From NCBI GenBank assembly GCA_965263365.1, contig OZ253672.1, positions 1-64,000 of the forward strand: a stretch of 64,000 bases of DNA. Reading direction: 5' to 3'. The DNA comes from CANMUM01 sp965263365. GTDB taxonomy: Bacteria > Pseudomonadota > Alphaproteobacteria > Rhodobacterales > Rhodobacteraceae. The notes below the pieces were generated by a model, which was not told the origin of the DNA, did not search any database, and saw only the letters and a program-made list of their open reading frames with translations. Below, piece after piece: positions 8,305-17,998 of this stretch. Within the stretch, counting starts at the first letter, position 1; every line of letters begins with the position of its first letter. A program made the position numbers and the translations under genes.

Positions 8305-11300
8305 ATGCCTAAACGTGAAGATATCCAAACCATTATAATTATCGGCGCGGGGCCCATCGTTATCGGACAAGCTTGTGAATTTGATTATTCGGGTGCGCAA
8401 GCGTGTAAAGCTTTGAGGGAAGAAGGTTATCGGACAATTTTGATAAATTCTAACCCCGCGACAATTATGACCGATCCGGAGCTTGCGGATGTGACTTATA
8501 TCGAGCCAATTACAGTTGAAGCCGTTACAAAAATTATTGCCACTGAAGTTGAAGCGCGGCCAGACGAGAAAATTGTCATGTTACCAACAATGGGAGGGCA
8601 GACGGCTTTGAATACTGCGCTTGCGTTAGATGATGCGGGCGTGCTGGCTCAATATAACATTGAGCTAATCGGCGCAAAACGCGAAGCGATCGAAAAAGCA
8701 GAAGATCGAGAGCTCTTCATTCAAGCGATGGATAAGCTTGGCATAGAGAGTCCGCGCGGTACGATTGTAACGGCGCCAAAGAAGGGCGACGATTTTGATT
8801 ATGTCGAAGGCCTAAATATGTGCGAGGCGGCTTTAGAAGATATTGGTTTGCCCGCCATCATTCGTCCGGCTTTTACGCTAGGTGGCACTGGGGGAGGTGT
8901 CGCCTATAACCGAGAGGATTTTTTGAGAATTTGTAGGTCGGGCTTGGAAGCGTCACCGATGTCGCAAATACTCATTGATGAAAGCCTATTGGGTTGGAAA
9001 GAATACGAAATGGAGGTTGTTCGCGATAAAGCAGATAATGCGATTATTATATGTGCGATCGAAAATGTGGATCCTATGGGCGTGCATACAGGAGATAGTA
9101 TTACTGTTGCGCCTGCGCTTACATTGACAGATAAAGAGTACCAAATTATGCGGACACGTTCGATAAATGTGCTCCGCGAAATTGGTGTAGAAACAGGGGG
9201 CTCTAACGTACAATGGGCAGTAAATCCAAAAGATGGGCGCATGGTAGTCATCGAAATGAATCCGCGTGTTTCGCGCTCATCGGCACTTGCCTCAAAGGCG
9301 ACCGGTTTTCCAATCGCAAAAATTGCGGCAAAACTTGCGGTCGGATTTACCTTAGATGAGCTGAAAAATGATATTACGCGTGTGACGCCGGCGAGCTTTG
9401 AGCCGACAATTGACTATGTTGTGACGAAAATACCGCGTTTTGCTTTTGAGAAATTTCCAGGCTCTACTTCGGATTTAACTTCGGCGATGAAGTCCGTGGG
9501 AGAAGTTATGTCGATTGGTCGAAATATTCATGAAAGCCTTCAAAAGGCTCTGATCTCATTGGAAACAGATTTAGCGGGTTTCGATCCTTTTGTATCAACC
9601 GGTTCGGATGATGCTGCAATTACCCGCGCGCTTTCTCAACAAACACCAGATCGATTGCGCATAATTGCAGATGCGATGCGCCATGGGTTCACTAATGAAC
9701 GAATTCAAGAAATTACTTTTTTTGATCCTTGGTTTTTGGATCGCATTAGAGAGATTATTGATGCAGAGGTCAAAGTGCGCGCGAATGGATTGCCGACCGG
9801 CGCCTATGAATTTCGTCAACTGAAACAGATGGGCTTTTCAGATTCTCGGTTGGCCGATTTGTCCGGAACAACGGAACGTGACGTGCGTACGAAGCGGTAT
9901 GCACTCAATGTCCGACCCGTCTTTAAGCGCATTGATAGTTGTGGCGGCGAATTTGATGCGGTTACCCCTTATCTTTATTCGACATATGAAATGCCCTTTG
10001 GTGGTCAAAATCAATGTGAGGCAGGTGTCACCGATCAAAAGAAAGTCGTGATTTTGGGCGGTGGCCCAAACCGTATTGGTCAAGGAATTGAGTTTGACTA
10101 TTGTTGTTGTCATGCGTGCTATTCCTTGTCAGACGCCGGTTATGAAACTATAATGATTAATTGTAATCCAGAGACGGTTTCGACAGACTATGATACGTCT
10201 GATCGTTTGTATTTTGAGCCGCTTACAGCTGAACACGTGCTTGAAATTTTGCAGAAAGAAATGGAAAAAGGCACGCTTGTGGGTGTGATCGTTCAGTATG
10301 GAGGTCAGACACCTTTAAAACTTGCTGGGCAGTTGAGTGAGGCTGGGATTCCAATTTTGGGTACATCACCTGACGCGATTGATCTTGCGGAAGATCGCGA
10401 GCGTTTTCAGGGAATGCTGAAAGAACTTGAATTGTTGCAACCCGAAAATGGCATAGCACATTCCGATGAAGAGGCTATAAAAATTGCCGAACGTGTCGGA
10501 TTTCCGCTCGTGATTAGACCCAGTTATGTCTTGGGTGGTCGCGCAATGGAGATTGTGAATGATTTTGACCATTTGCGCCGCTATATTAGCGAAGCAGTAG
10601 TCGTATCTGGTGATAGTCCTGTATTGCTCGACCGTTATCTTTCCGGTGCGGTTGAAGTTGATGTTGATTTAATCTGTGATGGCGAAAATGTCCACGTCGC
10701 AGGTGTCATGGAGCACATTGAAGAAGCGGGTGTCCATTCAGGCGATAGCGCTTGTTCTTTGCCGCCTTATACGCTTTCACAAGAATTGATTGATCAAATG
10801 AGTGCGCAAGCCACAGCAATGGCATTAAAATTAGGCGTTGTGGGATTGATGAACGTTCAGTTTGCCATAAAAGATGGAAAGATCTACGTCATTGAAGTTA
10901 ACCCCAGAGCTTCCAGAACGGTTCCCTTCGTGGCAAAAGTTGTTAAACAGCCGATCGCAGCCGTTGCCGCAAAAATTATGGCAGGCGCGAAACTTTCTGA
11001 ATTTGATCTAACGCCTAAAAATGATGGTTTTTATGCAGTTAAAGAAGCTGTTTTGCCGTTCGCAAGATTTCCGGGTGTCGATGCCGTATTGGGTCCAGAG
11101 ATGCGCTCGACGGGTGAGGTTATGGGCTATGATCGTGAGTTTTCGCGCGCATTTTTGAAAGCTCAACAAGGCGCGGGCGTCGTGCTGCCAAAAAGTGGTT
11201 GTGTATTCTTATCTGTTAAAGAAAGCGATAAGAACCAATTGCTTCTCGATATGGCTAGAAAGTTTATCGAACTTGGTTTTGATTTGGTTGCGACAGGGGG

Positions 11301-11580
11301 AACGCGGGATTTTTTGGTGAATGCCCGGATTGATGCGGAGCGAGTCAACAAAGTTTACGAAGGAAGGCCAAATATAATCGACCAGATGAAATCAGGTAAG
11401 ATTGCGATGATTGTCAATACGACTGAGGGCGTTCAAACTCTTGCAGATAGTAAAGACATCAGATCGACAGCATTAAACGAGAAGATGCCATTATATACAA
11501 CAATTGCTGGGGGACACGCGGCTGCTTTAGCCATGGCATCGATTGACGAAGAAATTCAGGTCTATAGCTTACAGGCTTAG
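8305..11580 (+). CDS. carB: Carbamoyl-phosphate synthase large subunit
   Basis: A full-length 1091-residue CarB. It makes carbamoyl phosphate from bicarbonate, glutamine-derived ammonia and two ATP for arginine and pyrimidine synthesis, together with the amidotransferase CarA (not in the window). Two homologous ATP-grasp halves are visible, beginning with IIIGAGPIVIGQACEFDYSG and, near residue 580, VVILGGGPNRIGQGIEFDY. Each carries NPR-type ATP-site signatures (EMNPRVSRSS; EVNPRASRT). The C-terminal regulatory methylglyoxal-synthase-like domain begins near residue 960. CGGAG precedes the ATG. It is transcribed toward fghA with a 15-bp convergent gap. Confidence 0.97.
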   Translation: MPKREDIQTIIIIGAGPIVIGQACEFDYSGAQACKALREEGYRTILINSNPATIMTDPELADVTYIEPITVEAVTKIIATEVEARPDEKIVMLPTMGGQTALNTALALDDAGVLAQYNIELIGAKREAIEKAEDRELFIQAMDKLGIESPRGTIVTAPKKGDDFDYVEGLNMCEAALEDIGLPAIIRPAFTLGGTGGGVAYNREDFLRICRSGLEASPMSQILIDESLLGWKEYEMEVVRDKADNAIIICAIENVDPMGVHTGDSITVAPALTLTDKEYQIMRTRSINVLREIGVETGGSNVQWAVNPKDGRMVVIEMNPRVSRSSALASKATGFPIAKIAAKLAVGFTLDELKNDITRVTPASFEPTIDYVVTKIPRFAFEKFPGSTSDLTSAMKSVGEVMSIGRNIHESLQKALISLETDLAGFDPFVSTGSDDAAITRALSQQTPDRLRIIADAMRHGFTNERIQEITFFDPWFLDRIREIIDAEVKVRANGLPTGAYEFRQLKQMGFSDSRLADLSGTTERDVRTKRYALNVRPVFKRIDSCGGEFDAVTPYLYSTYEMPFGGQNQCEAGVTDQKKVVILGGGPNRIGQGIEFDYCCCHACYSLSDAGYETIMINCNPETVSTDYDTSDRLYFEPLTAEHVLEILQKEMEKGTLVGVIVQYGGQTPLKLAGQLSEAGIPILGTSPDAIDLAEDRERFQGMLKELELLQPENGIAHSDEEAIKIAERVGFPLVIRPSYVLGGRAMEIVNDFDHLRRYISEAVVVSGDSPVLLDRYLSGAVEVDVDLICDGENVHVAGVMEHIEEAGVHSGDSACSLPPYTLSQELIDQMSAQATAMALKLGVVGLMNVQFAIKDGKIYVIEVNPRASRTVPFVAKVVKQPIAAVAAKIMAGAKLSEFDLTPKNDGFYAVKEAVLPFARFPGVDAVLGPEMRSTGEVMGYDREFSRAFLKAQQGAGVVLPKSGCVFLSVKESDKNQLLLDMARKFIELGFDLVATGGTRDFLVNARIDAERVNKVYEGRPNIIDQMKSGKIAMIVNTTEGVQTLADSKDIRSTALNEKMPLYTTIAGGHAAALAMASIDEEIQVYSLQA

Positions 11581-11595
11581 TAAAAGAGCGTTTTG

Positions 11596-12438
11596 CTATT
11601 TATTGAGTTTTTCGGCATGCCACTTAAAATGCGATTCAGCAAAAGTCGTCACGAAAAAATAGCTGTGATCATAGCTCTCGCGCAAACGTAGATTTATTCG
11701 GGTTTCGGTGCCTTCGGCGGCCTTATTAATATTTTCTGGCTGTAAGAGATCGTAAAAATTATCTCCACTTCCCTGATCGATTAGAATTTCGCCATTATAA
11801 TTGCGCTTTTTTAGCAATTGACACGCATCATAGTCTTCCCAGTGTTTAGGGTTCTCCCCGAGATACTTCTGGAACTGCTTTTGACCCCATTCAGATTGGG
11901 CGGATGGATTTGTCATTGGAGCAAATGCAGATATTGAGCGAAATCGATCAGTGTTATTAAGTCCGATTGTTAAGGCGCCGTGCCCACCCATTGAGTGTCC
12001 TGAAATTGCCTGACGCGTAAGGTCGATCTCAGGACATGTATCAGCAATGATTTGAGGCAGTTCATCGACAATATACGTATACATTTGAAAATGGTCACGC
12101 CAAGGCGCTTCAGTGGCGTTCACATAAAAACTCGCTCCTTGACCCATATCAGAAGCCTCATCATTCGGCACGTTTTCGCCACGGGGGCTTGTGTCAGGGA
12201 ATATGATTGCAAGCCCGTATTTTGCAGCGAACTGTTGCAAGCCACCCTTCACCATTGCGTTTTCATGAGTGCATGTCAGACCTGATAACCACCAAATGAC
12301 GGGAACAGGTTTTTGGCGTGCTTGTGGAGGTAGGTAAACTGCAAATGTCATTTCACATTGGCAGCACGTGGATTCATGATTGAAAACTTTTTGAAGTCCG
12401 TCGTAGCAATAGTGATTCGCAATTTCGTGAGCGGTCAT
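11596..12438 (-). CDS. fghA: S-formylglutathione hydrolase
   Basis: About 280 residues, in the esterase D family of alpha/beta hydrolases. It hydrolyses S-formylglutathione to formate and glutathione, the second step of glutathione-dependent formaldehyde oxidation. The nucleophile Ser lies in GHSMGGHG; Asp (GSGDNFYD) and His (SYDHSYFF) complete the triad. I place the start at 12438 because AGGAGG lies just before that ATG; an upstream ATG at 12459 would put the ribosome-binding site inside the coding sequence. Its partner adhC is at 15633-16745 on the same strand. The usually close pair is separated here by an IS relic and an epimerase gene. Confidence 0.93.
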   Translation of the reverse strand: MTAHEIANHYCYDGLQKVFNHESTCCQCEMTFAVYLPPQARQKPVPVIWWLSGLTCTHENAMVKGGLQQFAAKYGLAIIFPDTSPRGENVPNDEASDMGQGASFYVNATEAPWRDHFQMYTYIVDELPQIIADTCPEIDLTRQAISGHSMGGHGALTIGLNNTDRFRSISAFAPMTNPSAQSEWGQKQFQKYLGENPKHWEDYDACQLLKKRNYNGEILIDQGSGDNFYDLLQPENINKAAEGTETRINLRLRESYDHSYFFVTTFAESHFKWHAEKLNK

Positions 12439-12609
12439 AGTTTTCCTCCTTTTTGTCATATAAAGCCTATCAACAAATGTTATGAGGTCAATGGTTTTTT
12501 AAATTCTAATTGCGTGATTACATTTCTTGTATATCAAAGATTCACTAAGCGCTGACCTAGACTTGTAACGTTTTTGTTCCGCTTTTTTATCTCCTTTATG
12601 CGGCTTTTT

Positions 12610-13528
12610 TTCCTTTTGCCAGATTTAATTTTAGCCTCGAAATTGATCGGTGACTGCTATCCGATTGCCGAATGCTTTCGAACGGTGTTGTAGAATCTAT
12701 CAATGTAGTTTCCGATGGCGGTTTCATTTTGCGCCCGCGTCATTCACTGGCCGCGCCAAATCAGTTCGGCCTTAATGGTTTTGAAAAAGCTCACGCACGC
12801 GGGGTCCATCGCGACAAATCATTCACTGGATGATTTGTTTTTCGCTCGAACTCATAGCAATTTCCTTTGCCGCTCATTGAGGCGCGAAGGCCGTGTGCTT
12901 GAAACAATTTCTGGTATTCATTTGAATTGCGAGCTTTCGCGCTTCGCTGGCGCCCGCACGTCTCGCAGAGGCGCAGTCTTGACTGCCGCGATCCGAATGA
13001 TGGATGCAACCCGCCAGCGGGCGGCGGCGTGTCAGAGCCATGCGAAGGTCTCGTAGCGCGAGATCACGTTTGAGCCGGTCACTGGTTGCCCAGCCAATGA
13101 CTTTCCTCGAAAAGAGATCAATCACGACCGCTAAATATAGCCACCCCTCGCGCGTCCAAATATAGCTTATATCACTGATTCATTTGGTATTCGGTGAAGG
13201 GGAAGCTGTGATTGCTATCGGTCGTGCGCTTATATTTCTGCGTTCTAATGAACTTGATATCATTCGCGGCCATCAACCGCGCAACCCGCCGTTCACCGAT
13301 AGAGAACCCCAAATCACGTAACTCCATCGTCATTCGAATACGACCATAGGAAAAGTTGCATAGCTTCGCCTGCGCTCGCAAATGCGCCGATAAAACCATA
13401 TCTTCACGCGCCCGCACACTGAGCGGTCGCGCACGCCAAGCGCGCAGACCGCGTACGGTGACACCAAAAATCCGACACAATCGGGCCTGACTGAGATCCC
13501 CGCGATAGCCATCAATGAAGAACCTCAT
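12610..13528 (-). pseudogene. IS3-family transposase OrfB, multiply broken
   Basis: The catalytic DDE transposase has decayed. The N-terminal HTH_21 part (IDGYRGDLSQARLC to KYKRTTDSNHSFPF) is readable to 13172. A small deletion and an in-frame stop follow where an NQKW-type motif should be. The frame then resumes with SDISYIWTREGWLYLAV and DLFSRKVIGWATSDRL, and CIHHSDRGSQ with the second catalytic Asp. A frameshift leads to EYQKLFQAHGLRASMSGKGNC. Fragments FFKTIKAELIW and IDRFYNTVRKHSAIG, then a stop, and SPINFEAK complete the C-terminus near 12610. At least three independent lesions rule out sequencing error as the only cause. Confidence 0.85.
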
Positions 13529-13800
13529 TTGCTTTGCTCCGCGAAGAACATAGCTGCCTTTTCTAGCACATCCCTCTCCTCCTTGAGAAGGCGGTTTTCT
13601 TTGCGAAGCCGTTCAATCTCCTTCAACAGGTCGAGTTGGCTCTGGCTCATGACAGTTTGATCCCCAAATTTGACCAGCCATTTGCCGAGCCTCGACAAAC
13701 CAATGACAAAATCAGCCGCGACCTGCCGTTGGATTAACCCACTCGTTTGCGCAACACCTACAACTGCACGCTTGAAATCATCATCAAATCTTGCTGCCAT
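13525..13800 (-). CDS. IS3-family transposase OrfA
   Basis: A 91-residue protein with the helix-turn-helix DNA-binding fold of OrfA proteins, followed by a C-terminal leucine-zipper-like coiled coil (LLKEIERLRKENRLLKEERDVLEKAAMF region). An AGGAGG ribosome-binding site precedes the ATG. It ends in an ATGA overlap with orfB. The frame looks complete, although the HTH section is slightly shorter than in intact relatives. With orfB dead, it could at most act as a binding or regulatory protein. Confidence 0.82.
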   Translation of the reverse strand: MAARFDDDFKRAVVGVAQTSGLIQRQVAADFVIGLSRLGKWLVKFGDQTVMSQSQLDLLKEIERLRKENRLLKEERDVLEKAAMFFAEQSK

Positions 13801-13859
13801 CTCATCCTCCTTTGCTTGGCATTATCGTGAAAAATCACTCCAAACAAAGCGGAAGCAAA

Positions 13860-14504
13860 TCGGTGCAAGCTCAGATCTTAATTGAACAGAAACGACTGCC
13901 GAATAGTTTTGAATGAAATTAAGAGATCAGTTAAATAAAATTTGCGCGCATTTAAGAGTTTATTTTTGGGCAAGGCCGTTATAATTTGCGTTTCTAATTG
14001 CAAGCAATAAATAGTGAATTTTAATAGCTCTATAAATTTTTGTGCGGCTGGTTTTTAAATCGGCGTAAGATGGGTTTATAGAAATTCGAATTGTATCCAT
14101 AAAGTGCTGTTGTAAAAATAACTAATTGTCGTTGCGTATAATTTGGCGAAACGGGAGAGAAATGAGGTTTGATTGGCGAATTGATTCGGTTTGCATGACT
14201 GCCAAATGTTGAAAACCGGTTGACTTAGATGTAATTTTTAAATTGAAGTGGGCAATTTTGAGAATGCGTGATTGCTTATGAGAATGTTGCTGAAGGTTTG
14301 TGTTGTCTCTCGCAATTTAGGTAATATTTTGTTATTTCGGAGACTGAACATTGGTTTTGGCTAGGCCTCTTGAATTGATATTATTGAGATAGCGTTTGAA
14401 TGGGTATTCGGAGGATAATGCTTATGCGAAACCGTATCAAATCTGAAAATTATCGATTAGAATGATAGATAAAAAATAAAGTTTTTAAAAAAGGAATAGA
14501 TGTT
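13860..14504. other. AT-rich intergenic region without a supported gene
   Basis: About 640 bases between the IS relic and the epimerase gene, with stops in all frames and no RNA gene that I recognise. A TATAAT hexamer occurs at 14137-14142 but has no convincing -35 element at normal spacing. The last bases hold the ribosome-binding site AAGGA of the epimerase gene. It may contain its promoter and sequence brought in with the insertion. Confidence 0.6.
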
Positions 14505-15521
14505 TTGACGAGAATACTTATTACAGGCACAGCAGGGTTCATTGGGTTTCATTTAGCAAAACTGCTTATTGAGCAAGGCAACGAGGTTCACGGATTTGAT
14601 GGTATGACCGATTATTACGATGTGCAGCTCAAGCGCCGTCGGCATAGCATTCTGCTTCAAAATTCAAACTATTCCTGTACCGAGGGAATGCTGGAAGATG
14701 TAGAGCTGATTGACAAAGTTGCTGATGAATTCCAACCTGAAGTCATCGTTCATTTGGCGGCGCAAGCAGGCGTTCGTTATAGTTTAGAGAATCCGCGTTC
14801 ATATATCAGTAGTAATGTTGTTGGAACGATGAATGTTATGGAAGCCGCACGAAGGTTAGAAGTGAAGCATTTGTTGATGGCGTCGACGTCCTCAATTTAT
14901 GGCGCCAATACTGAAATGCCCTACAAGGAAATCCATAAAGCCGATACGCAGTTAACAATATATTCTGCGACGAAAAGAGCGAATGAAGCCATGGGGCATT
15001 CCTATGCGCATCTTTGGAATCTTCCGACAACAATGTTTAGATTTTTTACCGTTTATGGACCCTGGGGTCGACCTGATCTGGCCTATTTTAAATTTGTTGA
15101 TGCAATCTTAAATGACCGTCCAATTGACGTTTATAATCATGGAGAAATGTACCGCGATTTCACTTATGTTGAAGATCTTGTGCGCGGTATTTCGTTGCTT
15201 ATTGATGCGGTTCCTGTGCGTCCAAGCTCAGCTGATGAAATAGAAGAAGGCGATAGCCTTAGTCCCGTTGCTCCTTATCGGGTTGTCAATATTGGTAATT
15301 CCGACAAAGTGAAATTGCTTGATTTTGTTGATGCAATTGAAGAATGTTTGGGAAAAAAGGCGGTCCGAAATTATATGGACATGCAAAAGGGTGACGTATA
15401 TGCGACATGGGCAGACGCATCTCTTCTTGAAAGATTAACGGGATACAAACCACAAACAGAACTTAAAGATGGAATTCAAAAATTTGTCCACTGGTATAGA
15501 GAATATTATGACCTAAGCTAA
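14505..15521 (+). CDS. NAD-dependent sugar epimerase, UDP-glucuronate 4-epimerase-like
   Basis: A 338-residue extended short-chain dehydrogenase. It has the N-terminal dinucleotide motif GTAGFIG at residues 7-13, the catalytic YSATK (Tyr-x3-Lys) near residue 150, and the substrate-loop pattern DYYDVQLKRRR typical of enzymes that convert UDP-glucuronate to UDP-galacturonate. Other nucleotide-sugar epimerases remain possible. The start is TTG after AAGGAATAG. It would supply a sugar precursor for surface polysaccharide, consistent with the glycosyltransferase and KpsM-like permease a few kb downstream. It lies opposite in strand to adhC and fghA, between which it was apparently inserted. Confidence 0.85.
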   Translation: MTRILITGTAGFIGFHLAKLLIEQGNEVHGFDGMTDYYDVQLKRRRHSILLQNSNYSCTEGMLEDVELIDKVADEFQPEVIVHLAAQAGVRYSLENPRSYISSNVVGTMNVMEAARRLEVKHLLMASTSSIYGANTEMPYKEIHKADTQLTIYSATKRANEAMGHSYAHLWNLPTTMFRFFTVYGPWGRPDLAYFKFVDAILNDRPIDVYNHGEMYRDFTYVEDLVRGISLLIDAVPVRPSSADEIEEGDSLSPVAPYRVVNIGNSDKVKLLDFVDAIEECLGKKAVRNYMDMQKGDVYATWADASLLERLTGYKPQTELKDGIQKFVHWYREYYDLS

Positions 15522-15632
15522 TGAGGCAAGTTGTCTTTGACGCTATACAAACCTCAAAAACAACTCGGAGTATTTTTCAATTGACGGCCAATATTGCCAT
15601 GTCGCGCCGTTGCAAATGGTGCCAACTATGGC

Positions 15633-16745
15633 TCAATACTCAACCACAGCTCTAATGCTCTCGCCTTTATGCATTAGCTCGAAGCCATGATTTATTTCCT
15701 CGAGTTTTAACTTATGGGTGATCATCGGATCAATTTCGATTTTTCCGTCCATATACCAATCCACAATTTTTGGCACATCAGTGCGACCTCTCGCGCCACC
15801 AAATGCGGTTCCTTTCCACGTCCGACCGGTAACAAGTTGAAAGGGTCGCGTAGATATTTCTGCTCCAGCAGGCGCGACCCCGATAATAATGCTTTCGCCC
15901 CACCCTTTGTGAGCTGCTTCTAGAGCGGTTCTCATGACGTTGACATTCCCGGTTGCATCGAAAGTATAGTCAGCGCCCCCGCCAGTTAATTCGACCAAAT
16001 GAGCGACCATGTCCTCGCCTACTTTTGAGGGGTTTACAAAATCGGTCAACCCAAAGTCGCGCGCCATTTTCTCTTTGTCGTCGTTTAAATCCACGCCGAC
16101 AATCTGAGTTGCGCCAGCCATGCGTAGCCCTTGGATCACATTAAGTCCTATTCCACCAAGCCCAAACACTACTGCAGTTGATCCCTGTTCGACTTTTGCG
16201 GTGTTTAATACCGCGCCAACCCCAGTCGTGACGCCACAGCCTATGTAGCAAACCTTGTCAAACGGAGCGTCTTTTCTAATTTTTGCCAGTGCGATTTCAG
16301 GCACGACAGTATGATTGGCGAAAGTTGAGCAACCCATGTAGTGGTGAATGGGAGTTCCATCAAGCATTGAAAAACGCGTTGTGCCATCGGGCATTAATCC
16401 TTGACCTTGCGTGGTGCGGATAGATTGGCACAGGTTTGTTTTTGGATTTAAACAATACTCACACTCTCTGCATTCTGGCGTATATAGTGGGATCACATGA
16501 TCGCCAACCTCAAGAGTTTTAACATTTGGGCCAACCGCAATAACGACGCCAGCACCCTCATGACCTAAAATCGCTGGAAATATTCCTTCAGGGTCATCTC
16601 CCGAACGGGTGAACTCATCTGTATGACATAGACCTGTTGCTTTGATTTCAACTAAGACTTCCCCTTCTCTTGGGTCGTCAAGATTAACCTCCATAATTTC
16701 TAACGGAGCTCCTGCTTTCATTGCAACTGCGGCACGTGTTTTCAT
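15633..16745 (-). CDS. adhC: S-(hydroxymethyl)glutathione dehydrogenase (class III alcohol dehydrogenase)
   Basis: A 370-residue zinc-dependent class III alcohol dehydrogenase. It oxidises S-hydroxymethylglutathione, formed from formaldehyde and glutathione, to S-formylglutathione with NAD; it can also reduce S-nitrosoglutathione. Catalytic zinc ligands are in CHTDEFTRSG and GHEGAG. The structural zinc site has four Cys in PECRECEYCLNPKTNLC. The nucleotide fold GLGGIGLNV is followed by an acidic residue in GVDLND, as for NAD users. GGGAG precedes the ATG. The product is the substrate of FghA, encoded at 11596-12438. Confidence 0.96.
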   Translation of the reverse strand: MKTRAAVAMKAGAPLEIMEVNLDDPREGEVLVEIKATGLCHTDEFTRSGDDPEGIFPAILGHEGAGVVIAVGPNVKTLEVGDHVIPLYTPECRECEYCLNPKTNLCQSIRTTQGQGLMPDGTTRFSMLDGTPIHHYMGCSTFANHTVVPEIALAKIRKDAPFDKVCYIGCGVTTGVGAVLNTAKVEQGSTAVVFGLGGIGLNVIQGLRMAGATQIVGVDLNDDKEKMARDFGLTDFVNPSKVGEDMVAHLVELTGGGADYTFDATGNVNVMRTALEAAHKGWGESIIIGVAPAGAEISTRPFQLVTGRTWKGTAFGGARGRTDVPKIVDWYMDGKIEIDPMITHKLKLEEINHGFELMHKGESIRAVVEY

Positions 16746-16813
16746 AATTTGTTCTCCCTTTTTAACTAGACTAGCAGAGGTCTAATGGTCTGACAAGAAT
16801 ATCGAGATGATCT

Positions 16814-17998
16814 TTATTGGCAATAGAATCGCTGCTCGACAAAATTTTGAATGCGTTGATGTGCGTTTTTGCGTGTTCGATATTTCCACCAAGGTTCATT
16901 GCGGGTGAGTTGTCCAAACCTCCCATAGTTAATTTTCCAATACCCATGTTTAGAGTAAGACATAACCGCACCTCTTGCAGTTAACGAACGTTGAAGAAAA
17001 ACGTTAACTATATTCTCTCTCCTATATTCGGGAGCGGTATAATCTAAATGAGTTTCAAAGCTTTTTATATCTAAAGGAACGAGTTTCTGTGCACCTTTCT
17101 TACGCAGAGGTGTTGTGCTTTCTCGCGTGGCGCCTGCATCTATGCCTTGGTTCAAGTCACGCATAAGGCCATTAATTTGTTTGGGACGAATTAAGCCGAG
17201 GTGAAAAAAGCGTAACAGTCGTTTTCTTTGTAGAGTTCGGAAAGATTCGAGCTCAGAATTGATATCTCCACTATAATGTTTGCGTAAAAATAAGTGGTGA
17301 CTTGCGCCAATGTTATAGAGTGATTTTGGAACCCGATTTGATGCCCGTCCTCTGCTTTCGTAAAAGTGATGAATAACCTCTGCTTTTGGGATAATTGCGG
17401 TGTGATACCCTGAAGATTGTAGTCTTAAATTGACGTCACTATCATCGTGAAAATAGAAAAAACCCTCGTCAAATCCGCCTATTTCGTGGAGTGCAGCTCG
17501 TAAAAATGCACAATTAGTTCCGACTGTTTTTATAAAGTGATTTTTACGTGGCGCGAAATACTTGTTCGGTTCAAGGGCTTTTATTGGAAGTTCTTTATCT
17601 TGTCCCTTTCGGTTTGTTTGAATGGCTTTCCATTGATATGTAATGCCATTTCGTCCGCGCACAAATCCGGTCGTGGCGCCGATTTCGGGTTTTTCATAAA
17701 ATGGAGCACTTAGTCTTTCTAACCAGTTGGGATCAGGAATCGCATCATCGTCGCAAAATGCGACAATCGGTGCAGTTGACGACAGAATACCTAAATTGCG
17801 CGCCTGCGAAATATTGGGCGTTCGAAATTCAATATATTCCGTTGCAAAACTCCAACCCCGCGGAAGGCGAATTCGTTGATCGGCGACAATAATGACTTGA
17901 AAGTTTTGAACAGTTTGATGCATCAAAGCATAGAGCGCACGTTCCAGTTCGAGAGGCCTTTTGTGCGATACAATGATAACGCTGATGGCTGGTTTCAT
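16814..17998 (-). CDS. Family 2 glycosyltransferase
   Basis: A 394-residue GT-A fold glycosyltransferase. The N-terminal AISVIIVSHKRP, the metal-binding acidic cluster AFCDDDAIPDPNW near residue 86 and the later FYFHDDSDVNLRL acceptor-side motif are typical of GT2 enzymes. The C-terminal 150 residues are basic and less conserved. Substrate is unknown. The start codon overlaps the cysQ stop (TAATG), so the two are co-translated. With the permease transcribed divergently from cysQ, it forms a small polysaccharide-related group, probably contributing to capsule or another surface glycan. Confidence 0.88.
   Translation of the reverse strand: MKPAISVIIVSHKRPLELERALYALMHQTVQNFQVIIVADQRIRLPRGWSFATEYIEFRTPNISQARNLGILSSTAPIVAFCDDDAIPDPNWLERLSAPFYEKPEIGATTGFVRGRNGITYQWKAIQTNRKGQDKELPIKALEPNKYFAPRKNHFIKTVGTNCAFLRAALHEIGGFDEGFFYFHDDSDVNLRLQSSGYHTAIIPKAEVIHHFYESRGRASNRVPKSLYNIGASHHLFLRKHYSGDINSELESFRTLQRKRLLRFFHLGLIRPKQINGLMRDLNQGIDAGATRESTTPLRKKGAQKLVPLDIKSFETHLDYTAPEYRRENIVNVFLQRSLTARGAVMSYSKHGYWKINYGRFGQLTRNEPWWKYRTRKNAHQRIQNFVEQRFYCQ

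Larger units (their letters stand above)
12575..13856 (-). mobile_element. Decayed IS3-family insertion sequence
   Basis: A remnant of about 1.3 kb carries an orfA and a broken orfB of the IS3 type on the minus strand. Candidate imperfect terminal inverted repeats share TTCCGCTTT: near 12578-12586 on the plus strand and, inverted, within 13843-13855. Exact ends and target duplication could not be fixed by eye. The element lies between fghA and the epimerase gene, inside what is usually a compact formaldehyde-oxidation pair. It cannot transpose on its own because orfB is disrupted at several points. Confidence 0.75.
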
